NCBI RefSeq assembly: GCF_002803155.1
Contig: NZ_NNBP01000028.1
Coordinates: 147,772-211,771, forward strand
DNA from: Streptomyces sp. CB02959
GTDB lineage: Bacteria > Actinomycetota > Actinomycetes > Streptomycetales > Streptomycetaceae
DNA: 64,000 bases
Direction: 5' to 3'
Shown here: positions 16,203-24,469 of the stretch, one piece after another
Layout of the letters: the number at the start of each line of letters is the position of its first letter
Position numbering within the stretch: the first letter of the stretch is position 1
Notes under the pieces: generated by a model
Databases searched by the model: none
Told to the model about the DNA's origin: nothing
Seen by the model: the letters and a program-made list of their open reading frames with translations, nothing else
Program-made: the position numbers and the translations under genes

Positions 16203-17150
16203 CTATCCGAGGACGGTGCCGGGATCGACCCCGGTCAGCTCGCGGCTGGCCGCCCACAGCCGGTCGGCGACGGCGGCGTCGGCCAGGTGGTGCCACACCG
16301 GTTCCCGGCGCGGGGCGCCGCGCAGCCCGAGGACGCGGGGCCCCCACAACTGCCCACCGGACACGGCCGGGTCGAGCACCGCGCGGACCGCGGGCCACGC
16401 CCCGGCGTCCTTGCCCTGGAGGACGACGGCCGCGGGCAGACCGCGCAGCCACCCGCCGGCGGTCCGTACGTGCACCGGCGGGCGGGCCGGGGTGCGGGAG
16501 TCCAGGGCCCCGCCGGGGTGGACGACCACACTGGCCACCGTGCTGCCGGCGGCGCGCAGGCGGCGGTCGAGTTCGAGCCCGGCGTGCATCTGCGCCAGTT
16601 TGGACCGGCCGTAGGAGCGCTTCGGGCGGTAGTCGTGCCGGGACTGGAGGTCGGCGAGGTCCAGCCGCTCGGTCTTGGCCGCGAAGCTCCCCATGGTGAC
16701 CACGCGGCCCGCCGGCGCGGCGGCCAGCAGCGGCAGCAGCCACCGGGTCAGTGCGAAGTGCCCGAGGTGGTTGGTGCCGAACATCAGCTCGTGGCCGTCC
16801 GCGGTCTCCCGGCGCGGCGGGTGGTCGAGGGCGACACCGGCGTTGTGGACCACCGCGTCGAGGCGCGGCCCCAGGGACGCCGCCGCGGTCCTGAGGGACG
16901 CGAGGTCGGCGAGGTCCAGCCGCAGGGCCCGCACCCGCGCGCCGGGGACCCGGGCGCGGAGCACGGCCAGGGCGGCCGCGGCCTTCGCCGGGTCCCGGCT
17001 GCCCAGCACGACGGCGGCCCCGGTCGCGGCGAGCTGCTCGGCGATGAAGTACCCGATGCCCGCGTTGCCACCGGTGACCAGGACGGTACGTCCCTCGGCA
17101 CGCGGCAGCCTGCGGACATCCCAGGGCGGGGCGGACGGCACGGACGACAT
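16203..17150 (-). CDS. Short-chain dehydrogenase/reductase (retinol-dehydrogenase-like)
   Basis: NAD(P)-dependent oxidoreductase of 315 residues. TVLVTGGNAGIGYFIAEQL gives the Rossmann TGxxxGIG loop, VHNAGVAL the NAG motif and YGRSKLAQM the catalytic YxxxK; the serine is in TMGSFAAK. The C-terminal extension is typical of the retinol-dehydrogenase/WW-oxidoreductase-like subgroup. AAGGGAG precedes the ATG. Substrate unknown. Confidence 0.88.
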   Translation of the reverse strand: MSSVPSAPPWDVRRLPRAEGRTVLVTGGNAGIGYFIAEQLAATGAAVVLGSRDPAKAAAALAVLRARVPGARVRALRLDLADLASLRTAAASLGPRLDAVVHNAGVALDHPPRRETADGHELMFGTNHLGHFALTRWLLPLLAAAPAGRVVTMGSFAAKTERLDLADLQSRHDYRPKRSYGRSKLAQMHAGLELDRRLRAAGSTVASVVVHPGGALDSRTPARPPVHVRTAGGWLRGLPAAVVLQGKDAGAWPAVRAVLDPAVSGGQLWGPRVLGLRGAPRREPVWHHLADAAVADRLWAASRELTGVDPGTVLG

Positions 17151-17352
17151 GGGGCAGGCTCCCTTGCGGTGGGGCGGACCGGACGGCCTGGAACGACCGG
17201 ACGGCTGCGACTGGACGGACCGGATGGCCCGCCTCCAAGGTCACAGCGGCCGCCGACAGCTCGCCTACGGATCGTCGACAACCCCGCCGACGCCCCGACA
17301 CTCCGCCGACACGCGTACCGCGCACGCTCACGGATGCGCCGGCGGAAAGGGG

Positions 17353-17378
17353 TTGACCTTGACCCTGCGTCAGGGTTG
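17353..17378 (+). promoter_or_regulatory. MerR-like operator before the hydrolase-merR operon
   Basis: Dyad ACCCTG-cgt-CAGGGT (17362-17376) directly follows a doubled TTGACC (17353-17364). This looks like the operator of TipA/MTA-type MerR regulators, one of which is encoded as the second gene of the operon. The matching -10 is weak. Confidence 0.55.
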
Positions 17379-17390
17379 GAGCCTGGTCGC

Positions 17391-18320
17391 ATGACGGACA
17401 ACAGCACTTCCCCGGCCCGGCTCGCCCCGCCGGTCGGAGGGTTCCAGGAGATCGACGGCCGCCGCGTTTTCGTGCACCGGTCGGGCAGCGGCGGACCGGC
17501 CGTGGTGTTCCTGCCGGGCGCCGGCGCGGTCGGCCTGGACTATTTCGGTGTGCAGCAGGCGGTTTCGCAGTTCACCACCGCCGTGGTCTACGACCGCGGC
17601 GGCACGGGCTACAGCGATCCCCTCCCGCTGCCGCGCAGCGCGGCGGCGGTCGCCACGGAACTGCGCGAGCTGCTGCGCGCCCAGGACATCGCCGCCCCCT
17701 ACATCCTGGTGCCGCACTCCCTCGGCGGCCTCTACGCGCACCGGTTCGCGCAGCTGTACCCGCAGGACGTGGCCGGGCTGGTCTGGTTGGACGCCCTGCA
17801 CCGCGACTGGGACGACTTCATGCCGCCCGCGGCGAGCCTGGCCGCGGTCGAGCGGATGGCGCCCGGCCGGGAGCAGTTGGAGAAGCTGCGGCCGGCCCTG
17901 CGCGAGATGTACGTCGAGCTGCTCGCGGACTACCCCGAGCACATACGGCAGGCGCTGATCGACGCCAAGGTCGGCGGCGAATGGACCGACGCAGGCATGG
18001 CCGAGCGCACCGGGCTGGCCGAACTCGCCACCGAACTGCGGGCCGGACCGGACCTTCCCGACGTCCCGTTGATCGCTCTCACCGTGGTCGGCACCGACCC
18101 CGCCCAGCAGACGCTGACGTCGGAGCGGACGCTGCGGGAGATGCACGACGGCCACGCGAGAATGGACGCGGCCCTGGTGGGCGCGGTCTCGCACGGGGAG
18201 CACCGGGTCCTCTCCGACACCGTCCACCACCGGCTCTGCTTCGACCGCCCCGATGCCGTGGTCCAGGCGGTCCGCGACGTCGCCGACCGGGCCCGCCCCT
18301 CCTTCGCGGACCCGGCCTAG
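17391..18320 (+). CDS. Alpha/beta hydrolase
   Basis: 309-residue hydrolase with the nucleophile elbow PHSLGG near residue 109, oxyanion region LPGAGAVGL near 39, GGTGYSDP near 67 and the C-terminal His in VSHGEH near 269, so a Ser-His-acid triad is likely. It is followed after 40 bases by a MerR regulator, and the operator lies just upstream, so it is probably induced by the regulator's ligand. Substrate unknown. Confidence 0.88.
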   Translation: MTDNSTSPARLAPPVGGFQEIDGRRVFVHRSGSGGPAVVFLPGAGAVGLDYFGVQQAVSQFTTAVVYDRGGTGYSDPLPLPRSAAAVATELRELLRAQDIAAPYILVPHSLGGLYAHRFAQLYPQDVAGLVWLDALHRDWDDFMPPAASLAAVERMAPGREQLEKLRPALREMYVELLADYPEHIRQALIDAKVGGEWTDAGMAERTGLAELATELRAGPDLPDVPLIALTVVGTDPAQQTLTSERTLREMHDGHARMDAALVGAVSHGEHRVLSDTVHHRLCFDRPDAVVQAVRDVADRARPSFADPA

Positions 18321-18360
18321 ACTCGGCGGGACCGCGTTGCACGAAGATCCGAGGGGGACG

Positions 18361-19098
18361 GTGCTCACGATCAGCCAGCTCGCGGCAACCGCCGGCGTGA
18401 CCGTGCGCACCGTTCGCCACTACCACCACGTCGGCCTGCTGCCCGAGCCCGAGCGCGACGCCTCCGGCTACCGCCGCTACGGCGCGCAGGCGGCGGTGGA
18501 TCTCATCCGGATCAGGACCCTCGCCGACGCGGGGGTCCCGCTGGCCCGTATCGACGCGCTGCTGCACGCGCAGCCGGCCGAGTTCGCCGCGGCCGTCACC
18601 GACATCGACGCCGCGTTGCAGCGCAAGATCGACCAGCTCACCGAGTACCGCCGCAGGATCGCCCAACTGGCCGGCGGCGAAAGCCTCGTCCTGCCCCCCG
18701 AGGTGGTCGCCCTCCTGAACCGGATGCGCGGCCTCGGGGTCAGCGAACTGCGGGTACGGCTCGAACGCGACGCGTGGATCCTGATGCAGGCGCTGGACCC
18801 GCAGGCCATGCCGCAGCGGATACGGGACAAGAACGCCGGCTTCGACGACCCCGAGACGACGCGCCTGTATCTCGCCTGCGACCGGTCGGTCGACTGGGAT
18901 CCGCACGATCCGCGCCTGGACCGGCTCATCGACGACCTGGACGCGTGGGAGGTCGAGAACGAACGGGACAGCGGCCGGGCCGGCTATCTGCGGCTGGTCT
19001 CCTCCCGGATCTCCGAGGCGTCACCGGCATGGCAACGCGTCCTCGACGCGCTCGCCCACCGCGCCGAGCGGCGCCGCACCGCCGGCCACGACGGCTGA
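18361..19098 (+). CDS. MerR-family regulator
   Basis: 245-residue activator/repressor. The MerR helix-turn-helix is at 1-70 (ISQLAATAGVTVRTVRHYHHVGL, with the wing ERDASGYRRYG), then a dimerisation helix (to about 110) and a C-terminal ligand-binding domain. GAGGGGG sits just before the GTG. It is the second gene of the operon with the hydrolase and likely controls the dyad at 17362-17376. Confidence 0.92.
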   Translation: MLTISQLAATAGVTVRTVRHYHHVGLLPEPERDASGYRRYGAQAAVDLIRIRTLADAGVPLARIDALLHAQPAEFAAAVTDIDAALQRKIDQLTEYRRRIAQLAGGESLVLPPEVVALLNRMRGLGVSELRVRLERDAWILMQALDPQAMPQRIRDKNAGFDDPETTRLYLACDRSVDWDPHDPRLDRLIDDLDAWEVENERDSGRAGYLRLVSSRISEASPAWQRVLDALAHRAERRRTAGHDG

Positions 19099-19164
19099 AC
19101 GGGTCCGCCGGGGCGCTCGGGCCCGCTCGCCGACGGAGCCGAACCCCGAAATCGGCCCGGCGCC

Positions 19165-20547
19165 TCAGAGGCTGGTGGCTGCGTGGACCTGGTTGAGGTG
19201 GATCAGGATGTCGTATGCCGGGGTGATGGCGAGAGTGGGCAGCGGGTCCTTCTTGAAGGACGAGCCGGCATCGTAGGTGGGGCGGGCGGTGTTCAGCCAG
19301 GTGCGGCCCGCGGCGGGCAGGGTGCGCAGGTCGAGGTAGTAGTCGCGGTAGCGCACCTTGTCCAGGGTGTACTCCTGCATGTCGGGGGTGGCGGCGGGGA
19401 CCGTGACCTTGTTCCAGGGGCTGCCGAGGGTGGTCGCGGTGAGGAAGGAGCCGCGGTCGAAGGTGAAGCCGATGGCGGCGTAGTCCCGGCCGAGGGCCTT
19501 GCGCAGGTAGACGCCCTGGGTCGTCGGGTACGTCACCGGGTCGCTGGACAGGTAGCCCACGTGGCCGTTGTGCGCCGAGAGCAGCATCTTGTCGCCGGTG
19601 CGGCGGTGCCACCAGGCGGTGTTGTCGGCCATGGCCCGGTCACGGAAGTGCTCCGCTTTGGAGACCGACGCCGGGTCGGAGAGGTCGAGCGCGGCGAACT
19701 CGAAGGTCTGGGCGATGCTCCGGGCGTGCTGCTCGGCCCATTCGTAGGCGTCGCCGCCGGCCCCCTTGTTCGCGGTGACCAGGTCGAACGCCTGCTGGGC
19801 GGTGGCGGCGTTCTGGCGGCGTTCGGCAACGGGCTTGCGCAGGTACGCGAAGACGTCGTCCAGGGGCCGCAGGCCCGCGTACAGCTCTTCGAGGCGCGCG
19901 ACGTCCTGGGGGCGGTTCGCGCGGACGTACGAGAGCACCCGGTCGAAGACGGCGTCGCCGAGCTTGGGCGCCCCGATGTCGTTCCCCATGAAGTGGACCT
20001 TGCGGTCGGGGTGGCGGTCGTTGTACTGCCGCATCCAGCTGATGAGGCTGACGAACTCCTCGCGCTCCCAGGGCGATCCGGCCAGAGTCTCCTTGGCCAC
20101 CTGCCGGGCGTCGCCCGGGCCGCCCTGGACGTACTCGTCGATCCGCAGACCGGCCGTCCAGCTCATCTCCAGGGCGAAGGTGGTGAAGCCCTTCTCCTCG
20201 ACGAGGTGGCTGAAGACGCGCTGCTTCATGGCGAAGAACTCGTGCGAGCCGTGGGTCGCCTCGCCCAGCCCGACCACCTTGGTGTCGCCGATCATGGCGT
20301 CCAGCGCCCGCAGGTCGGAGGTGCTGCCGCCCGGTTCCGTCGAGCGCAGGGGGTGGGCGGCGCGGTCCAGCGCGCGGACCGCGGCGGCCTGCTGGTCCTC
20401 CGCCCCCGTGAGGGCGGGTGCGGCGGGTGCGGCGGGTGCGCTGATCGAGGCGCAGGCGGTCGGCGCCAGCAGGGCCACGGCTGTGAGGCCGACCGTTGCT
20501 GCGAGCAGCAGCCTCCGTCGGCCTCTCCCCTGGTGGTGCACGGCCAT
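19165..20547 (-). CDS. Erythromycin-esterase-family protein, exported
   Basis: 460-residue hydrolase-like protein. The N-terminus has RRR, a hydrophobic segment and a lipobox-like LAPTAC at about residues 27-32, so it is exported and perhaps lipid-anchored. Family motifs of the Ere/succinoglycan-related superfamily are present: GEATHGSHEF near 95, FALEMSW, MGNDIG near 187 and SAHNGHVGY near 310, carrying the His/Glu residues used for catalysis. Only some members open macrolide lactones, so antibiotic resistance should not be assumed. It has its own promoter and converges on merR. Confidence 0.82.
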   Translation of the reverse strand: MAVHHQGRGRRRLLLAATVGLTAVALLAPTACASISAPAAPAAPALTGAEDQQAAAVRALDRAAHPLRSTEPGGSTSDLRALDAMIGDTKVVGLGEATHGSHEFFAMKQRVFSHLVEEKGFTTFALEMSWTAGLRIDEYVQGGPGDARQVAKETLAGSPWEREEFVSLISWMRQYNDRHPDRKVHFMGNDIGAPKLGDAVFDRVLSYVRANRPQDVARLEELYAGLRPLDDVFAYLRKPVAERRQNAATAQQAFDLVTANKGAGGDAYEWAEQHARSIAQTFEFAALDLSDPASVSKAEHFRDRAMADNTAWWHRRTGDKMLLSAHNGHVGYLSSDPVTYPTTQGVYLRKALGRDYAAIGFTFDRGSFLTATTLGSPWNKVTVPAATPDMQEYTLDKVRYRDYYLDLRTLPAAGRTWLNTARPTYDAGSSFKKDPLPTLAITPAYDILIHLNQVHAATSL

Positions 20548-20712
20548 GATGAACTCCTCGGCTCGGTCTCGTTTTCCGGACGGCGAAACGATCATGGCCT
20601 GGGCGAGGGTGGACCACACTGGCGCCTTCCTCCGGGTTCGACCGGGGGATATCCCCCCTGGGGTGGCGCCGCCGCAGGGGGGACGGCGTGCTGCCCCGCA
20701 TGGCACACGCCA

Positions 20713-20758
20713 CTATTGCTAGCACTTGCTTGCAATAGTTAGCAGCGCCGTGCACTAT
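20713..20758 (+). promoter_or_regulatory. Leaderless promoter with operator for the XRE regulator
   Basis: CTATTGC (20713-20719) and GCAATAG (20732-20738) form a dyad that overlaps the -35 TTGCAA (20730-20735). After 17 bases comes the -10 CACTAT (20753-20758), six bases before the ATG. A smaller palindrome TGCTAGCA sits inside at 20717-20724. Autorepression and a leaderless transcript are predicted. Confidence 0.7.
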
Positions 20759-20764
20759 CGAGGC

Positions 20765-21220
20765 ATGGCATCTCTCAATGTCGGCAATCTCGGCGAGTTC
20801 CTGCGGGAGCAGCGGCGCACCGCGCAGCTGAGCCTGCGGCAGCTGGCGGATGCCGCAGGGGTGTCCAACCCGTACCTCAGCCAGATCGAGCGCGGTCTGC
20901 GCAAGCCGAGCGCGGAGATCCTCCAGCAGCTGGCCAAGGCGCTGCGGATATCCGCCGAGACGCTGTACGTCCAGGCCGGGATCCTGGACGAGCGGCGCGG
21001 CCCGGACGGCGCCGGGGTGCAGACCGCGATACTCACCGACCCGTCGCTGAACGAGCGGCAGAAGCAGGTCCTGCTGCAGATCTACGAGTCCTTCCGCAAG
21101 GAGAACGGGCTCGGCACCGGCGACGCGGACGACGGCACGGCGCACCGGTCCGGCGACGGACCCGAGGACGGGGGCCACCCCCATGAGGCAGGGGCCGACG
21201 GCGGCCCGCACGCCACCTGA
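20765..21220 (+). CDS. XRE-family helix-turn-helix regulator
   Basis: 151 residues: Cro/CI-type helix-turn-helix at 8-65 (LREQRRTAQLSLRQLADAAG, then SNPYLSQIERG), a linker, a short conserved helix LNERQKQVLLQIYESFRKE, and an acidic disordered tail. The start at 20765 is fixed by the promoter; an upstream ATG at 20726 lies inside the operator. It is followed after 32 bases by the HBHA-like gene. Targets beyond its own operator are unknown. Confidence 0.88.
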   Translation: MASLNVGNLGEFLREQRRTAQLSLRQLADAAGVSNPYLSQIERGLRKPSAEILQQLAKALRISAETLYVQAGILDERRGPDGAGVQTAILTDPSLNERQKQVLLQIYESFRKENGLGTGDADDGTAHRSGDGPEDGGHPHEAGADGGPHAT

Positions 21221-21252
21221 GCAACCCCATCGTTTCCAGGAGGAACCACGTC

Positions 21253-21897
21253 ATGGCCATCACCACCGATGACCTCCGCAAGGCCCTGACCGACACCACC
21301 CCGCTCTACGCCCTGGCCGGTACCGCCGACCTGGCCGCCGAGAAGCTGAGCGAGGTGCCGCAGCTGGTCGAGAAGATCAAGGCCGAGGCGCCCAAGCGTT
21401 TCGAGTCGGTCCGCAGCACCGACCCCAAGGACATCCAGGCCCTGGTCACCAAGCAGGCCAAGGAGGCCCAGGACAAGCTGACCGACCTGCTGGGCTCGCT
21501 CGACGGGGACCTGAAGAAGTTCCGCGACCAGGCGCAGGAGCTGGCGCTGCGCGGCGTCGGCCGGGCCGCCGAGGTCGCCGTGCAGGCCCGTGAGACCTAC
21601 GACGAGCTGGCCGAGCGCGGCCGCGGCGCGGTGCAGAACTGGCGCGGCGGCGCCGCCGAGCAGGTCGAGGAGCTGGCGGTGGCGATCGAGCCGGAGTCGG
21701 CGCCGAAGACCGAGGCCAGGAACGGCACGGAGACCGGCAGCCGCGCCAGGACCGTGCCGGCCAACGGCACCCGCCCCGAGGCGAAGGCCACCGCCTCGAC
21801 CGAGCCGAAGACCGCCTCGGCGAAGAAGCCGGCCGCGCAGCGCAAGCCCGCGGCGGGCCCGGCGAAGAAGAGCACCCCGCCGCCGTCCGCGAAGTGA
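21253..21897 (+). CDS. HBHA-like coiled-coil protein with Lys/Ala/Pro-rich tail
   Basis: 214 residues. Helical, charged body (1-150) resembling mycobacterial heparin-binding hemagglutinin (TTPLYALAGTADLAAEKL; QAQELALRGVGRAAEVAVQA), followed by a basic KKPAAQRKPA-type tail. No signal peptide. In streptomycetes such proteins may bind nucleic acid or membranes; the function is not established. AGGAGGAACCACGTC precedes the ATG. Confidence 0.8.
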   Translation: MAITTDDLRKALTDTTPLYALAGTADLAAEKLSEVPQLVEKIKAEAPKRFESVRSTDPKDIQALVTKQAKEAQDKLTDLLGSLDGDLKKFRDQAQELALRGVGRAAEVAVQARETYDELAERGRGAVQNWRGGAAEQVEELAVAIEPESAPKTEARNGTETGSRARTVPANGTRPEAKATASTEPKTASAKKPAAQRKPAAGPAKKSTPPPSAK

Positions 21898-22035
21898 GCC
21901 GCCGGTGAGCGGTGGTCATCGCACGGGCCGGGCACTCCGCACGTGTCCGGCCCGTTGTCCGGGTACGGTGGGGCCCACAGGGGCCACACGGACCGAGATG
22001 ACAGACCGAGTTTCCTGGCGAACGGCTAACGGGCG

Positions 22036-22386
22036 GTGGACGGCGTGCTGATTTACGGATTCCAGAGCATTCTGAGCTGGGTTCAGCTCGCCCTCGGCAT
22101 CTATTCCGCCGTGATGCTGATCGACGCGGCCGTCCGCCGCGATGACGCCTACCGCGCGGCCGACAAGCACAACAAGGCCATGTGGCTGATCTTCCTCGGC
22201 GCCGCCACGGCGCTGCTGTTCCTGCTGCCGCTGCTGTCGTTCCTGCCGATCATCGGCCTGATCGCGGTGATCGTCTACACCGTCGACGTCCGGCCGGCGC
22301 TGCGCGCGGTGGCCGGCGGCGGACGCGGTCCCCGCCGGGGCTCCAGCTCGGACGGCCCCTACGGGCCGTACAACGGCGGCCGCTGA
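22036..22386 (+). CDS. DUF2516 membrane protein
   Basis: 116 residues with hydrophobic segments at about 8-28 and 50-85 and a Gly/Pro-rich tail. The pattern (short N-terminal helix, RRxDAYRAADKxNKxxW, second long hydrophobic stretch) matches actinobacterial DUF2516. The start is GTG at 22036; GTG at 22045 is possible. Role unknown. It converges on the phosphatase gene. Confidence 0.82.
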   Translation: MDGVLIYGFQSILSWVQLALGIYSAVMLIDAAVRRDDAYRAADKHNKAMWLIFLGAATALLFLLPLLSFLPIIGLIAVIVYTVDVRPALRAVAGGGRGPRRGSSSDGPYGPYNGGR

Positions 22387-22422
22387 GGCCGGGCAGGGCC
22401 CGTCTCCGCCCCGGGCCCGGCC
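22387..22422. terminator. Inverted repeat between convergent genes
   Basis: GGCCGGGC (22387-22394) and GCCCGGCC (22415-22422) flank a GC-rich loop in the 55-base gap between DUF2516 and the PP2C gene. Probably a shared terminator. Confidence 0.45.
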
Positions 22423-22441
22423 CTGAGCCACCGGACCGGCG

Positions 22442-24028
22442 CTACCGCCGGTCCAGCAGCAGGACCGCCACGTCGTCCGTGAGCTCCCCGCCGTTCAGGG
22501 CCCGGACCTCCCGCACCGACGCCTCCAGAAGCTCCTCGCCCGTCAGGCCGCTCGCCATCTGGCGGGTGACCAGCTCGGTCATCCCCTCCTGGCCCAGCCG
22601 CTGGGTGCCCTCGCCGATACGGCCCTCGATGAGGCCGTCGGTGTACATCATCAGGCTCCAGGCCGCGCCCAGCTCGACCTGGCGGCGCGGCCAGCGGGCC
22701 TCCGGCAGCAGACCGAGCGCCGGGCCGCCGAATTCGTAGGGCAGCAGTTCCGGCTGCTCGCCGGCGCGGGCCAGCAGCGGTGCGGGGTGGCCGGCCAGGC
22801 ACACCCCGGCCCGGTGGCCGTCCTCGGAGATGTCGACGGTGCACAGCGTCGCGAAGATCTCGTCGTCGGAGCGCTCGTTCTCCAGCACCTTCTGGAGGGT
22901 GGCCAGCAGTTCGTCGCCGTACAGTCCGGCGAAGGTCAACGCGCGCCAGGCGATGCGGAGTTCGACGCCGAGCGCGGCCTCGTCGGGGCCGTGGCCGCAG
23001 ACGTCGCCGATCATGGCGTGCACGGTGCCGTCCGGGGTGCGGACGGTGTCGTAGAAGTCGCCGCCCAGCAGGGCGCGGCTGCGGCCGGGCCGGTAGCAGG
23101 CCGCGAAGCGCAGTTCCGAGCCGTCGAGCAGCGGCGTGGGCAGCAGGCCGCGCTCCAGGCGGGCGTTCTCCTGGGCGCGCAGCCGGGACTCGGTGAGCTG
23201 GCGCTGGGCGAGGTCGGCGCGCTTGCGTTCCACGGCGTAGCGCACCGCGCGGCTGAGCACCTTGCCGTCCAGCTCGTCGCGGAAGAGGTAGTCCTGGGCG
23301 CCCACCCGCACCGCGTCGGCGGCCCGCTCGGCGTCCGTCTCGCAGGTGAGGACGAGGACGGCCTGCGAGGGCGCCATGCGCAGTACGGCGTGCAGGGCGG
23401 CCAGCTCGTCGCCGGGGGTGCCGCCGGCGTCGGCCCGGGCGGGCTCGCGCTCCTCGCGGCCGGCCGGCTCGGCCGGGGTGAGGTCGAGCAGGATGCAGTG
23501 CACGTCGTCGGTGAGCAGCCGCTCGGCCTCGGTGAGGTTGCGGGCGGTGCGCAGCCGGACCTTGCGGCCGGCCCAGTCCCACATCTCCGGGACGTGGTTG
23601 TTCGGGTCCTCGCCGATGAGGAGGAGCGTCAGCCCCTGGGCGGGCGGCTCCGGTGCCGGCTCGGCTGCGGCGGAGGCGGCGGCCGCGGGGTCCTCGACCT
23701 CGGGCGTCTCGGGTGTGACGGAGGTCACCGGCTCGGTCGTGGTGGCGGGCACATGGGCGGCCTCCGCGCGGGCAGCAGTCCGTCCGGCCGGAATTCGCCG
23801 GTCCGCGGCCGGCCTCGGCAGGTCGGCCGCCGGCAGGTCCCGGGACAGCGGGGCGGGCCCGAGGGGCGCCTCCGGCGCACCCTGCGGCGTACGGGAAGCT
23901 CCGGAGCAGCCCCCGTGCGCGGGCATGCCGACGGCGGCGGCGCGGGCGGTTTCCGCGCAGCCGGGGTCCACCGGTCCTGCCTGGTGCGGCAGCACGACCG
24001 TCCGCTTGTGCGGTACGGGTACGGGCAT
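22442..24028 (-). CDS. PP2C/SpoIIE-family phosphatase with receiver-like domain
   Basis: 528 residues: disordered N-terminus (1-120), a response-regulator-like domain at about 130-255 (LTLLLIGEDPNN, then HCILLDLTP and VLVLTCETDAERAADAVRVG), a short helical linker, and a SpoIIE-type PP2C catalytic domain at about 290-525 (GGDFYDTV, MIGDVCGHGPDEAAL, MYTDGLIEGR, DDVAVLLL) with its metal-binding Asp residues. Such proteins usually dephosphorylate anti-anti-sigma factors in partner-switching networks; no partner genes are adjacent. Confidence 0.88.
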   Translation of the reverse strand: MPVPVPHKRTVVLPHQAGPVDPGCAETARAAAVGMPAHGGCSGASRTPQGAPEAPLGPAPLSRDLPAADLPRPAADRRIPAGRTAARAEAAHVPATTTEPVTSVTPETPEVEDPAAAASAAAEPAPEPPAQGLTLLLIGEDPNNHVPEMWDWAGRKVRLRTARNLTEAERLLTDDVHCILLDLTPAEPAGREEREPARADAGGTPGDELAALHAVLRMAPSQAVLVLTCETDAERAADAVRVGAQDYLFRDELDGKVLSRAVRYAVERKRADLAQRQLTESRLRAQENARLERGLLPTPLLDGSELRFAACYRPGRSRALLGGDFYDTVRTPDGTVHAMIGDVCGHGPDEAALGVELRIAWRALTFAGLYGDELLATLQKVLENERSDDEIFATLCTVDISEDGHRAGVCLAGHPAPLLARAGEQPELLPYEFGGPALGLLPEARWPRRQVELGAAWSLMMYTDGLIEGRIGEGTQRLGQEGMTELVTRQMASGLTGEELLEASVREVRALNGGELTDDVAVLLLDRR

Positions 24029-24469
24029 GGGTCTGCTTCCTTCCCTCCCCCCGAGGGGTACGGCGATGCACCGACCGGTACGCCACCGTGCCCGGTCCGA
24101 CCCCTTCTCGTCGGTCAGCCGAGCGGGGCGCTACCGGGCATCGAATGGCGACCATAGCGCCCGGACCACTGCACACGGAATGCCCTTTGGCACGCGGCCT
24201 TCGTCATATGCCAGGGCTGATAAGCCATTTCACCTGCGGCGGCCGGGAAGGGGAATGACGAACATCACCCCGGGCGAGCGCATTCAGCTACCGGATCGCT
24301 ACGGATGGACGGCCGTCGATCATCCTCGGCCCGTCGCGCCGGAGGAAACAAAGGAGTCGCGGCGGTGCCGTCCGGCACCGCCGACATTCCGCCCGCACGG
24401 TACGGAATGAATGCCGGGAAAATGTCCGGAATCACTCCGTACCGCCATTGACGGCGCCCCCGCGCCCGC
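24029..24469. other. Intergenic region with two hairpins
   Basis: No gene is convincing in these 441 bases. GCGGTGCC/GGCACCGC (24361-24380) and CGGTACGGA (24397-24405) with its inverse at 24435-24443 lie downstream of the NlpC/P60 gene and look like its terminators. The part next to 24029 should hold the phosphatase promoter, which I cannot place. Confidence 0.5.

Noticed and set aside
15945..18320. Long upstream extension of the alpha/beta hydrolase frame
   Set aside because: The extension is antisense to the short-chain dehydrogenase and passes through the MerR-like operator; the ATG at 17391 is the sensible start.
19165..20547. Calling the Ere-like protein a macrolide resistance gene
   Set aside because: The superfamily is broad, the protein is exported, and no macrolide genes are nearby; only the family is supported.
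20610..20700. tRNA-like T-arm (GGGTTCGACC) before the XRE gene
   Set aside because: No acceptor stem or anticodon arm can be formed around it; no tRNA or rRNA gene was found in the window.
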